A stretch of 64,000 nucleotides of DNA from Acridotheres tristis (Eukaryota > Chordata > Aves > Passeriformes > Sturnidae): positions 3,577,034-3,641,033 of the forward strand of contig CM072888.1 in NCBI GenBank assembly GCA_037013685.1, given 5' to 3'. Shown in pieces: positions 1 to 44,089 of this stretch. Under the pieces are notes generated by a model, which worked only from the letters and a program-made list of their open reading frames with translations, was not told the origin of the DNA and did not search any database. Position 1 is the first letter of the stretch. Each line of letters opens with the position of its first letter. Position numbers and translations under genes: made by a program.

Positions 1-588
1 TTTTACTTGGGAATATACTTAGCAACACTAACCTGTGAGGACATTTAGCAACTAGCTGGGGATGTGACCATTGACCATTACTTTCCTTCCTGCATTTAGT
101 ACAATACTCAGAATTACTTAGCAGGAATCAGGCTACTAATGGTCTCATAAGCTACTGAAACACAAGTCAGATTTAGGGGACTGAGTGTAAAATCGTAGGA
201 ATAATAGACTAAATAAACTAGAGTGAAGATTAGTTGAGATCTGTAATTAATTGTAGAGAACCTTGGAGCATAAACAGCTTGGAGCTCGGTCTTGTGGGCA
301 GTGAGTCTCAGCGAAGTCTCTGGCTGTCCTGTTCCAGTATTACTCTAGCTGGCTATCACTTGTCCCTTTAGATACGTGGTAACTTGTTCATGTAATATTT
401 AAACTTCTGGAACAGGGAGGACAGTAATCCCTAACTGAAAGGGTTGTGTGTACACAGCTTGGATTTAATAAAAACAAAAACACATGATTCAGGAAAATGT
501 CTGTTTCCACCCACTGTGGGCCCCCACTGTGCACTGCATGTGCTGTTCAACTTGTCCTGCCTCAAAGTTTGGTTTTCATTATGGACAT
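1..588 (-). other. PRSS12: PRSS12 3' UTR and downstream flank
   Basis: This sequence follows the PRSS12 stop codon on the minus strand. The only polyadenylation-like hexamer I see is an ATTAAA on the minus strand at 469-464, about 120 nt after the stop. The transcript end could also lie beyond the window. No open frame in this stretch looks like a gene. Confidence 0.45.
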
Positions 589-31317
<30,729 letters not shown>

Positions 31318-34300
31318 GGTGCCAGTCCCGCCGGCTCGGGTCCATCTCCCCCTCTCATCGCGCCCGGGATGCGAGGGGGGAAGGCGGGGCCGCGGCGTCC
31401 CGCTAATCCCCCTCGCCGCACACCCCTGCCGCCCGCCCCCGGCTGCCCGGCCCGCGGGGGCAGGGCGTGCGGGACGCCGAGAGGCGCAGCCCCGGCGCTG
31501 CCGGCTCCCTACCTTCCGCAGCCTGCCCAGCGAGGCGGGGAGCGCAGCGGAGCGGCCGCCCGGCCGCGGGCACGGCCCCTCGGGCAGCCCCGGCGGGGTT
31601 TACAGGGGGATGCGTCCCCTGAGCCCGGCCCCAGGGCTCCCTCGCTCCCCCTCCAGACTCGGGGCTGCCACCCCCGTACCATCCCTCCCCTTCGCCGGCG
31701 GCCCTCCGGGTTCTGCGCTGCCCGCGGTCCCACCGCAGCTCCGCAGGCTCACCCCACCCCTTGCACTGGGGCTCCCCTAGCAGCCACCTTCTCTGCCCTC
31801 TCCCCGTGCTCACAAAGAGCAGAAGGAGTCGGGGCAGAGCCTGGCCTAGGACGCGCAGCTTCGGGGCGAGAGGGACAAAACGAGCCCTCAGGGCCGTCTG
31901 GGCGGCACAGGGATGGAGAGATCCTCGGACGTGTTAGCGGGGAACAAAGGCGCTGCAAACAAACGCCGTGAAATGTCTTCGAGGGTTTAGCATTATCCCA
32001 GTCCCATGTGCTCTGAATAGTAATCTGCTTATTTCCAAGCGCTGCATGACCTGACCATCTCTGAGTTCCTTGTCCCACCGGAGTGGCTGTCAGTTATTTC
32101 TGCTTCTTTGTCTCATGTTGTTCAGTTGTTAGTTTGGGTTAGTTACTATATTCTACTTTACTGCTGGTTTTAATCTATGCCGTTCATTCTTGAGGTCCAA
32201 TTCTGCCTCTTGGAGCACGTACCCTTTGTTTAGCAGTTTGTCTGTAATGTGAGTCTGTTGATTTACCTCTCCATAAGATTTTTTTTCCTCTCTAATTTTT
32301 TTGTCTGGAAAGTGTTAATCGGGTTCCTGAGTGAGCACATCAGTACTTCCACTGTCTTTTGTTGAGACAGAAGTCTAAAAGAAAGAGGGTACTTTCTGCT
32401 TTCCATGCAGAATGCCACATATATCCAACATAACATATAACGGTGCCCTTCCTTTAGCAGCCTCCAAACTGTTCAAAAGGTGCAAAATGCAACTTTACCA
32501 GTTTAAACTTCTGTTTAGAAGAACAAAAGAGCTTCTCTGCTAAGGAAACCAGGTACCATCATGTTTGGGATTGCCTGTGTTCATCTTAGTTCTGCTCATC
32601 TGTGGTTAATTCTTTATTGCAGCATTACAGTTTGTATTTTAATCACTCACAGAGTTAAAGCATACTCTGCTGGGGTTTCTACAGCAACGTGATAACTATG
32701 CTATCACAGTGTCTGTCGCACTTCTTTGTGGACAGAAATGCACAGATTGTTCTTTCTTGCTGAGATTTCTTCTGGGGATATGGATATGCATTATTTTAAA
32801 AAGCATCAGGGCTGGCAAGAATTTAATTTGTTTTCAAAGTATTTGATTATATACAAGACATGAACCTGAAAGCAACTCATTATGGTTGTTTTTAAATTGT
32901 CTGAAATTCTGTTTCTGTCGTGACAAGTTGCTTGCTTTTATCCTTTGAGAAAGACCAGTTAAAAGCATGCTCAGCCTAGCTGGTTACGGTTTCCTTCATT
33001 GCCTAGTAAACACTTTTTGGCATCAAGTAACAACAATATTTCGTTTTCCCCTAACCTAAGCTCTTTTTCCAGCCCTCTGTAGCCTGGAAGACAAAAGGTT
33101 CTCCTGATCAGCAGAAGGGGAAGAGAACAAATGAGTATGATGAGTCTTGCAAAGTGCTTCAGGCAAAGCTCTGAGCCTGGCACTTATTCATATATTCTGA
33201 TTGCATTCGCCTCCCCAAGGTGTGTGTGCTGTGCAGTGAGCCTCCTTTACCTATTTGGGTAGAGGTATTTGTGCTTGAGCTTGCAAAAGTGGTACTGAGC
33301 AGGAGGGGGGGAAAAAGAGGGCAGGCTACTCAGGGGAAAATGTTTGGAAGTAACTACAATTCCAAAAAAGCATCAAGAAGAAAAAAAAGCAGCGTCATAA
33401 TGATTCACTCCCAATACAGGGTTCAGGTATAATGGAAGGATCCATGTGTACAGATTGACTCTTGAACACTTGAATTTTTATCATGATTGTTCTTTTTGAT
33501 GTGGTTTTACAAGGAGAATGAGCCTTCATTTGTTTTAGTAACTATAAATGAGCCTTCCCTATGATACGAAGTCTGTTAATGCTACAGCAAATAATGCTTT
33601 TGTTACAATTTACAAATTAGGGACTCAGTCTGATGTCCATTCCAGACATTGATAGTAAACTCACTGTGAAGAAGAGGGGCACTCTTTGAAGGAGTCCTGG
33701 AGCTGACAGAGGTTTTTTTGCAGGCTGTGTGCTTTGCACTTGGCTTGCAGTTTCTGTCTTTGCTTGAGCATTGCTGAGTGCCTCCCCATATGGTTTCTCT
33801 GGTGTCTGAACAGTGTGAGCACATGCAAGTTTGTCCTGCGGCTCTGGCACTTACAGGTGCCATGCAGAGAATCACTCTGATCTGCTTTTATCACACTTGT
33901 AGGAAGCTCATTATCTCTGTGACTTCTGCCTCTGTCACATGTAGTCACAATCACTCAAAAGTTATTGGAAAGAGCAAAGACAAAGCAAGAGTTACATTTA
34001 TAGACTGTGGTTTTGAGAACCTTGATTCTTTGACTTCAAATGGACTCTCACATTTAAAATAACAGTAAAATCTGCACTGTGCTTTGAGGGTGGACTTTAC
34101 CTACACATATTTAGAAACAAGAAATTGAGGATTATTACTCCGATATAGCCTTAGAAAGATGCCAAATATGAAATGCTCTTAATGCATTTGGCTGCCTTAA
34201 AAAGTGTTCTCTCTGCTGTACAAAACTGTTGAAAACTCATTCACAAATTGAATTGCAAATGAAAAGGGGAAAAAAAAAGTATTCTTAGTTAGGAAAATAG

Positions 34301-37300
34301 GCAAGGATTTCTTTGGAAACCTCAGAATCAATCTGGGTGTTACACACAACTTGGATTCCGAAATTATAGCATCCAGCTTTTCAGGGAAAAAAGGCAAAAA
34401 ATGCTGAAAAATCATAAATCTTTGGAGACTGTGCTAGTTAAACTCCTGCTGCAGCACTGGGGGATTTAAAGTCAATAATCTGTGTTTAACAAGGCCTGTA
34501 TTTTTATAGGAAAGCGAAGGCTTGTTTTGTTTTTTTGGGATTAGTGGGGAAGATAATCCATTGAGATGACATTGCAGTGGGTGAATTGGCTCCAGGTGAA
34601 TCCTATCCCCCCTTTTGCAAAACTCTCCAATACTTAGTTCTCAGTATTTAGGTTGTTTTGACAGCAGTGCCATAGACCAACACTCATGACCAAAGCTGGG
34701 AAATCTGTGCTGTGCACTGGCAACTTCCATGACAGCAGTTAGAAATTATCTCCCAGAATAGGTTTTAGTTTCTGTACAATTCCACAGGGTTGGCTGCTTT
34801 TCTCTCTAGTAGCATTTAATAGTCCCAACACCACACTTTTGACAAAACAAAGAATAATAAATAATTCATAGTTATGAATGGATCTGACCACTTCTGCACC
34901 GCCTGCTCTCCTCATATTTCTGTGCACAGATTCCTTAGGTTACCCAAGAAATGGCTATATTGGAAATATTCACATAATACAAAGCAGTGTGAGTTATTCA
35001 TAATATGCAAGGCTTTAAGGGAAACCTACTCAAGAGTTTCTTTCATCCTAATAGCTTTCTAAAAGCACTTGATAGTTCTTCCCTGTGGCTGGCTCTGATT
35101 TTGCATTGTGTGAGGATACAGGTTATTAGAGGACTAATTTTCACTGAGTGGTTCATGTGAATAGGTGAAAATATCTGATGTGTGGGTTAAATGTGCAAAA
35201 ATAGTAGTCCTGCATTTGAAAGCATGTAATACCCAGCATTTAAAATTCAGCTGGAGAATCTGCTGCCATTTGAATCAATAGGAAAATTCACTGATTAGCC
35301 TCTTCCTGTGTTCAGTAAAGCTGCTTACCTTTATTTTTTGAGTCACTTATGCAGTGTGCTGTCAGCAGAGATTTTAGAAAAGCTGAGCACTTCCAGCTGT
35401 TGGTGGAATTCAGTTAAAATACTGGTGATAAGTAAATGCCTGACTCAGTCCTGTCTCACTGCCACTGACAGCCCTATCCAAGGTATTCTCTCCTGCATTC
35501 CCTCCTGCCCAGGTTAGCATCAAACAGCAGCACAGATGGGACAGCTCAGAGCAAGGGCTGACTTCAGGCAATTAGCTATGTGAGAAATTCCCTCAGGAAA
35601 GAAGTACAAAGCCGAGAAAATGTAGTCAAACAGCCAGGCACAACAAGGAAATTTTTTCATACTGTCTAGCTAATAATTTGGTACTATTGTTTTTTTTCAT
35701 ATAATCAACTATGCTGGGGCAAATAGATCAAGTGCTGGAATAAATGGAAAAACTTGTACACATGACCTAGTGGGCACTGGGTGAGATCAAACAGCAGGCT
35801 GAAGTCAGGACTAGGAGAGGAAGCAAGGCTTCACACAAAGGAGACTTCCATGTGCAAAATGAGCCATGGAGTGGGTGCTGAAATGAGTCAACATTTTTAG
35901 GATATAAGTCAGCGCTCTTATAAAATAATTTTATTCATTGGTGTCATTCTTTTTAACTACATGGGCAGCAGAAATTTGAAATGCTGCCAAGTCTGACTCA
36001 AAATTAATTTGGGTTTGTGCTTATGTGGAAGAGAATAGGCCTTTTGTCCATAATTCCATATAAGCTCCATAGGGTGACCCTGCACTGCACAGGATGTAGC
36101 TGAACAGCCGGTAATTGATGAGGTTTCCATTAACACATAACACAGTGTGCACAGTAATGAGATCACAGGAAAAGCTTTTTTAAAGTGTTAAGTACTTTCT
36201 TGTACAAGGAGCCGAGTTCGTAGTATAAGGGAATAAGGAGCCTGTTTTCCTGCAACAAGGCAATAAGAAACTTGATTTCCTGGAGGAGTTCAACACATAG
36301 GTGTATATGTGCTCAACACTGGGTTCCACAGACATGATGAAGCAAGTGCAGTTGAAACTGAAAGGTTTGAAACTGGGGACCAGTTTCTGTGGCACGTGTA
36401 AAGCAGGTTACAGGAGTACCCGGTGTAACACTCTGGAGCACTGGGCACTGGATGTGTCCGTGGTGTTGCTACTATTTCAGCAACACCCAGGAAAGTGCAA
36501 GTGGCTCAGCATAAGGGCCTGTTGATGCACTCCCAGTGCCATAGGGTTTGAGCCTGCTTTGATACTGCTTCCCTGAGCAACCTCCAAGCACTCCTTATGC
36601 TCCTCTCACAGGAGGAGCGTTCAGCAGATCCCGAGTGTGCCGTGCCATGTGGCAGAGTGGGGAGTGACACGGGTGTGTGAGAGCAGGAGAGCCCCAGCCT
36701 GCCTGTGGGAATAGAGCAGAGGTGCTGCTTTAGCTGCCGATGCTCCCAATGGCAAGTAAAGGCAGCAGCCCATATGTTACAGTCTGTTCACTGGCTGAAA
36801 GGGGAGGCTGTGTAGCCAGCCTATAAATAAGTATATTTAAAGAGGCAAGAATATGCCAAGGAGGATATTTTGAAGAACTGGTATAGAAAATCACATTTGT
36901 TAACAAACAAGCTTAATGGAGTTTTGCTAAGAAATGGAACTTCTGTTTCAAACCTGACTACTCCGAGTCTATGTGGGATTTGGTGAGTCAGTCCTTTAAG
37001 GAACACAAAATGTGAAAAAGAAATTGATATTTTCTTCATCATAAAACATACATTTTGGACTCGTTTTCATATAGAAGGTGGACCTTGCAAATGAGTCAAC
37101 TTTAGGTAAGCCTGCCACAGAGCAGGATTAAGCCTTATTTATACAAAACATCCCCTGTCACTGAAGACAAGTGGTTCACAGAGCTGAAATATATGACCTT
37201 CTACTATTTTCTCTGACATTCATGTGTAGAAGGTTCCCTGGGGTAAATAAATGTATTTGTTTAAATAAATTCTTCTCTCACAAACAATCCAGGTAGTTCC

Positions 37301-37577
37301 CTCCAATGATTTATGTCTGGAATGGTAGCATTTATATTCTCTTTGCTCAGAGATAGATTTCTGAAAACATTTCTTAATAATACCTGTTTCAGAACTCTGC
37401 ATTTCATTGTTGTGAAGTGTAAGTGCAGTGAAAATCCCAAACCACAGAAAGTGAGGCAGGCAGGGTTGGTGTCTTTGTTTGAAAAGACAGGTATGGTTTA
37501 ATTTTTACTTTCCCGGCCAACGCACCAAATTAATGTCTAGGGTTTGAGTTGGTAATTTAAATAAACTTATTTCTTTC

Positions 37578-38909
37578 TGTTGTGAGACAGAACCAGGAGT
37601 CAAAGAGCAAGGCAGGCTTAAAACTTTGAAAGGGTATAGAAGAAAATTTATTAACTACATAAACAAAAAGGAAAAAAAAAAGAAATTTCAGAATAAGATT
37701 TTTCACATTACTCTGTCCCTCCCTCTTCCAGTCTTCACAACAACAAAACAAACATACAACAAATACTTCAGTCAGTGCCTAATTTAGTCTTTTTCTGTTT
37801 ACTTTTGGAGAAAAGAAGTTTCCTCTTGTCGAAGTTGTAGGAGATGTGTTCCACAAGAAGAAAAAAAGTCCTCTTGTAGTTTTACCTCTCACGATTGCAT
37901 CCGCCCGGGAAATCTGCAACCGTGACCTCCTCCCAATTCTACAGCCGTCCCAAAGTTGTAGATATGGGTCATGTCGATTTCATGGGATATTACTTTTAAG
38001 AATTGAAAATGTCCAACAGCAACGATTTTTATTTGTCTCCCTTTCCTCTGCTCAGGCTTCATCTTCAGAAAACTGCAATCCCCTTCTTTTCTCAGGGCAG
38101 AAATTCAAATTCCCAACACAGGTGTTCTTTAATCAAATCGTCTCCTAAGAAGGAACATTTCCATCCCCCCATGTCTCTTTCCATGGTTTAAAGGAATATT
38201 CAGTACATTAGTTCATTCCTACAATTTCTCAAAAAAGATTTTCAGCCATTTCAGCATCTTCTCACTCTCCTTCCATCTTAAAATACTTCGCTCTTGCATT
38301 ACTGACTTCAGAACTTTCCTTATTTCCTTTCATATTCAAAGGGAAGGCTGGAGGCTTTGCACATCTTATCTGAACACTAAAGAGTTAAAGTTTAACTCAA
38401 CTACAAAAGTTGAACCAGGCTCGGCCGTGCTGGGGGGAGGGGCGGCAGTAGCGCCACTCAGCCCCTGCGGGGCTGGGCTGCGGCCCGCGTGGCTCATGGC
38501 CACCTGGGCAGGCCTGGTCCCGGCCCGGGACCGGCAGCATAAAAAGCCAGCATCCCCCCACGCCAGAGCCACAGGCCAGTAGAAAAGGAATCCGTGAAAG
38601 TTTTATCGCACAACTTTTCCTCCCCTCAGCCATCGGGTCCCCCCTCGTTGGCAAACGGGGCCCAAGCGGCCTCCGAGTCTCCCCCTCCCCCGCATGGGGA
38701 AGAGGGAGACTCGGGTCGTTGTTACCTGCCCAGCCGCCGGAAAGACAAAGAGACACGTCTTCCGGGATTACCTTTTTTTAAAATGTGTGTGCACGGAGCG
38801 AACCGACTTTTTTCTGATTGGCTGTTACAAGTATCCCAAAAACCCCCCACAAAGGAAACTCCCCCAGGAAGAACTTCTGAGTTTCTTCCTTCCAAGTCAA
38901 CCTATCACA
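37578..38909 (-). mobile_element. Probable solo LTR of an avian endogenous retrovirus
   Basis: Read on the minus strand, the segment opens TGTGATAGGTTGACTTGG and closes CTGTCTCACAACA, giving TG...CA ends. A CCAAT box (AGCCAATCAG) lies near 38817. A GC-rich middle follows, and then an AATAAA signal at 37652-37647, about 70 nt before the 3' end, as in an R/U5 region. From memory, the start and end resemble passerine retroviral LTRs. It carries no coding sequence and I see no internal retroviral genes beside it, so it would be a solo LTR. No convincing target-site duplication was found at these boundaries, so the exact ends are uncertain. Confidence 0.5.
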
Positions 38910-39688
38910 GTTGGTTTCTGTTTTTGTCTTCCACCTACCCCAAGTCCCACCTTCCATTAGCAGCAGTGGAATGAGATGTTTCTGCTGGTTGCTACACTGC
39001 TTCCAACAGCAGCACACACATGGTCTGCCAAGACTTCTTTTCTGCAGAGTTTCAGAGGGATGCAGGAAGTACTTTAGAGCTGAGCTACATATAATGCAAT
39101 GACCCTTGGTCAACATTACCCAAATTTAATCCTACCTATTTTAAATATATTTGTTTTCTGAGAAAGAAATTGTAAAGGCTTCATTCTCTTATCATTAGTA
39201 ATAGCTATGGATAAGAATATTGTTATTTTTTCAAAGGAACACATATTCTCATACTTACTGAAGGGAAAGCTAAGAAGCCGGTTTATACTTACTTGGCTCA
39301 CAGAGACTGGGATTAATTGGTTTGTGCTGAAAGCATGGGGACTAATTTTAAATTATCTTTTGTTTTACTTGCAATTTCAATTATTTGGGAAGTGTAATTG
39401 TTAAGGAGGGGAATATATTGATGAGTGTTTATAATCCATGGTCTCTTGGCTGTATAGGTTAATAATTTCATTGAAACCAGCGAATCTTCTCACGTTAGTA
39501 AGAAGATATTGTGCATTACGAATACATGCCTTAGTTTGCCCATATTGGTATCATCTTAAAAAATATGATTATTACTCTAGTTTGGAACCAGGTCTCAGAA
39601 TGTTGCCATTAGTTTCAGCAGAGTTTTCATTTAGCCCTTAGAAATCGAATAAGTAACTTGTGCTGGGAGCTGTAGGAGGTACACATTT

Positions 39689-39850
39689 GAATCATAGGAT
39701 CACAGAACACCACCTTGGAAAGGACCTCAAGGACCATCTGATCCAAAGTTTCTTGGCAAAAGCACAGGATGATCCAGCACCTTTAAAAGTGTCCAGTGTT
39801 GGGAAATCCACCACTTCCCTGGGGAAATTATTCCAATGATGTGTAGTCCC
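39689..39850 (-). mobile_element. CR1-like LINE 3' fragment (degraded)
   Basis: The plus strand reads AATCATAGGATCACAGAACA, then TTGGAAAGGACCTCAAGGAC and CCTGGGGAAATTATTCCAAT. These resemble the complement of the avian CR1 3' end: the CATAGAATCA repeat, 'ggaaggacctcaaagatcatc', and 'ctctgggcaacctgttccagtg'. Orientation is therefore minus. It is truncated and diverged with no coding capacity. A run of 16 T follows at 39860-39875. Confidence 0.65.
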
Positions 39851-40950
39851 TGGGGCCACTTTTTTTTTTTTTTTTGTATGTGTGGGTTTTTCTTCCTGAA
39901 TTTCTCTCTGAATTTCCTAAGATCCAGGAAGACTGAAAAACAGAAAAACTCCTTTCTTGAAGATTTACAAGCCATGTTGTGGAGTAACAAGAAGATAAAC
40001 AATAAATTCAGGGCTATATTTTAAAATACTTTGTACAAATAATATGCTGATGGAAAATACCCCATTTACTTAGCTATAGAGGTAGCCAGGAGACACTAAA
40101 TAATGCTGAAAACTAAAGCACAAACGTCACAAACAAAGTAGGTCAGGCATTATGGAAACTCAAAAGGATGAGATTCCTGGAATACAGAGACATCAGACAC
40201 AGGAGGTTTTCAGTGTACAAAGCTGCCATATCCTGTCACAGTGTCGTTCATTCTCCTTCACTGCCAGTCAGCACGGGCAAAGCAGCTCTGAGACACAGCA
40301 CGTGCACCGGTACCACATGTAAACACAAAAATGAATGGGCTTGTTTTGCAAGCATGGTGGGACACAGATTATGGTTGTAAGATAAAACTGGCAGTATAAT
40401 TTTAATGTATTGTGTGAAAAACAAAGGGAAAGCAGCGAAGTGATACATAATACCTTGTGACCTCAGTGCTTGTAGAGTTAAGTCTGTAAGTCGGTGAACA
40501 CTGAGATGTATGGAAATATGGCTCTCTGTTATTGAAAGCATCGCCAATTGACACTTCGATGTTTTGGTTTGTTACAGTAAAACCAAGAGATGTCATGTCA
40601 TTATATCTGTACTGCTCCTGAGCGGATCAAATTCATCTCAGCGGTAGAACAAATAGTATCATTGAATTGTTTAATTACCAGAGATTTGCTCCTGCCTCAC
40701 TAAGGGAGCCGTGTCAGTGAAAAGGAGTCAATACAAGGCTGGATGCAATGCAACATAAAGCTGCACTCCACCCTCTCTTCACATGCTGTATTTTAAGGCA
40801 TACACACAGACATTTCTGTTGAAAAGCATTCTCTGAATGTGGTGGAGAAGCCGGTATTGCCTGATCTCCAAATGAAGTGGGACTTGAGGGAAGAAATGTA
40901 AAAAGGCCGAATCTTATCTTTTGCAATACAAATTAACACACGGAATTTGA

Positions 40951-41140
40951 AGAATAGAATGAAGTAGATCACAACATGTGGTCCAACTGCCTGAGTACCT
41001 CAGGGCTGACCAAAAGTTAAAGGCTGTTGTTAAGGGCATTGTCCAAACACCTCTAAAACACTGATAGGTTGCCTGGGGCATTGATCCCCTCTCCAGGGAG
41101 CCTCTCACAAAAAAAATGCTTCCTAATGTCAAGTCTGAAC
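40951..41140 (-). mobile_element. CR1-like LINE 3' fragment (degraded)
   Basis: Recognisable pieces include GTGGTCCAACTGCCTGAGTA, GGGCATTGTCCAAACACCTC, and CTCTCCAGGGAGCCTCTCAC followed by AATGCTTCCTAATGTCAAG. These parallel the conserved blocks of the avian CR1 3' region in complement. The piece is old and truncated and carries no open frame. Confidence 0.55.
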
Positions 41141-44089
41141 AGCTGTAAATATGATATCTTGAATTAAGAATGTAGACTATAATTGTGGTAGTTTGTGACA
41201 TTTCTAGAACAAAATATATTGATCAGAGGAATTTGTAAAAGCAGAAATTATTTTATTCCCAGCAGTTAAACAAATCCAGTGCAAGATCTTAAAACTCTTG
41301 ACCCATCCACGTTTTTCAGCAAAAGAAAGTTCTGTTGAAAAATCTTCTCTAATTTTGCTCAAATCCTGCTGGTTTTCTTTCAGCAATGTTGGATACTGCT
41401 TGAGGAAGCCAGAAAAATCTTTAGTTCAGGCCATTTAAGAAACTAAGTCAGTTTCTTCCATGTAGGGGAATTAGAAATATTTTATAATTTTTTTAAACTT
41501 TTGTGTGCAAGTCATTTATTCTTGCTGACAAAGTAGAATGAAATACAATGCCATTCAAAAGCAAAGGAGTTATAGAATCTCTTTGGAAATTTCTGTCACA
41601 TCCAAGTACGATCAGTTGGTGCAGGGGCAGCAGCTCCAACATCGAGGCTCTGTGTCTGTCACAAAGGACGCGTCCAAGGCTGGATCAAGTGGCGATGCAA
41701 CTCGATCTAGATGAAGTGAGAAATCTCAGCACATGCCGGGCAAATTATCCACAGCCTGCGGCAGCGTGTTTATGAAGGCTCTGTTTTGGCTGGATGCTTG
41801 TGGGCTTACTAAGGACAGGCACTACTCTCCTGATAGACACTCTGCTGCTACTTAGTTACTTCCAGTCGATTTTGAAACCGAATTGGAGCTGCTGCAGTGA
41901 GTTTGTACCCATTCATGGCTGTAAGGCTTTTGCCATCAGCTCATTAAGTCAGCTTTGCCTTCTGGTGCGGGCACAGCCTAAGGCAGGGGTAGAAAACGCG
42001 AGCACGGCCGCCGTGGTGACACTGGGTGTTGGGAAATAGTGTCACTTGCTCAAGAGGCTCCAAGATTGAGGTAACAATTTGTAAAGACATCTGAAGAGGT
42101 AGATCTAGGTACTTCATTGAAAGCATGGGGAAAGGGACATGAAATAAGAAGAGTGTGATGTTAGTCCATGCTAACATCTGTTTTTCTATTATAAAATATT
42201 CTTATATTTTCTGTTTTTCTAATCATCTGTTTCGGGTTAAGAGATAAACTTTCTCATTTCATCTACTTGATCCATTTGGTGGTTTTAATTTATGAATTTA
42301 TTTAGCATCTAATAGGGCACAATGTAGTTTGAGTTTTGTGACGTGAAGAGCAATTAAAGTGAGAGAACAGTGCTAAATTAAGCAGTTTGGGTCTAATTAT
42401 GTAACTTTTACAATAATTTCTACTGACGCAAAATAAGTAGCAGTTTTTTGCTAAATGGAGTAGTCTAAACTTGTATATATGTCAGTGTAACACAACTCCC
42501 AGATGGGTGTGGAATTGTGTCATTATTTGTGTTTTATAAATAGTTTATAATGCCGTAAATGGTGAAAAAAGAGTGGCAGAGAATGTCTGCTTATTGCACA
42601 ATCACCTGACGTTGGAAGTAGATACAAGTAGGCTGGAGGGAGGGATATGATTTCAAAAATTATCACAACACTTGAAATAATTAAAAAGATTTAATGCATG
42701 TGAGTAAAGTCAAGTGAAAGGTAATGGGATAATCATTACTCAGGGATAATCAGCTAAATAAAAACAGGATGAGGAAAAAATTGGCATCATAAATATGAAG
42801 GGAAAAGTCTGGATAATGGATCAGAGTTGATGGCAGTTCCACAAAGTCCTTAGACACCATTAGACCAGTGAGGATCTAGTCTGATACTTCCCTTCACAGA
42901 AACACAGGCTGGATGTCAGGCTTGGGGAGCTGAAACCACAGTGTGCTCAGAGAAGAAAGGCACGGAGCATTCTGCAAAAATACAACTTTTTTGTTTTGAA
43001 AGAGTGCACGTATACAGCAGAACATCTTCATAGCCATTGTTTGTAAAGATCAGCTCATCTTAGCAACCAGTTCTAAAAATGGAGTGCAGGCTCCCACAAA
43101 CCTCATCAGATCACATCCAGGAGGAAGTGATTTTGTTACTGTGCAGAGACTTCTACTGTATTCATTACAGCCAACAATATCAAAGCAGTGTACAGTAGCT
43201 TGAGACAGCTACTGAGCATTTCTTTTCCCATAACATTTCCATAGATAGGACAGTAGAGATAAAGAGATAAAAAAACAACTTTTGGTATGGTAGGGTTTTA
43301 ACATTTCAAAAACTCCATCATATTTCTAGGGATATTCTATCACTGAGAAATGTGAGTAGCTGGAAATGGTTTCTTTTTGTATTAGTCTGCAGTTCTTTCA
43401 CTTCCTTCTCTTCATGCATCTTTCTCAGTTTTCAGTGTGACTGTGTGACCTGCATAGTGTCATTGTCGTGTACACAATATTTACCATATTCAAAAAAAGG
43501 AGAATAACATCTTGTATCACTAAAGTGTGTCATTATCTAGCACTCAGAAACGGGCAGGGGAACAGCACGCTGTGTCCAGCAGGGAGCTGAGTGTCACCTC
43601 TCAGCTCTTGCTGCCACATCGCAGGGTCTGGCAGCTACGGGAAGAGTTTGTCCGTGTGAGGAGAGCGAACATCAGCATTAATTATAACTGCGGGATGATT
43701 TGTAATGTTTCCATTTGTGAGACAGGAGGGAACTGACGTTTATTGCACGCCTTTATTTCCATCTTCATTTTTCACCGCATTCTGAGTAGTTCTCAGAAAG
43801 TCAGCGTGAAATCTGGATTAGATACATTCCCAGACAGATAGTACAGAGGAGAGGGGAGACAGGAGGAAGAGGGAAAGACGCCAAAAATCAGGTGTAAAGA
43901 GTTCCAAAGATTCTCTTCCCTCACAGCGGAGGTTTCCAAAGGATCAGAAGATGAAAGCAAAACATGAAGGTTCATCTACGAATACTGGATATTAGACTTG
44001 TTGATAAAGGATGTACTTTAGAAAAACTGAGCAGGTGCTTAAGTGGTCACAGCTGTGACACGGCCTGAGCCGGGTGTCGCCTCAGGGGT

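Noticed and set aside
33617..33850. Minus-strand frame with a zinc-finger-linker-like TPEKPYG
   Set aside because: No C2H2 spacing surrounds it, and neighbouring frames are equally open. A single linker-like heptad is likely chance.
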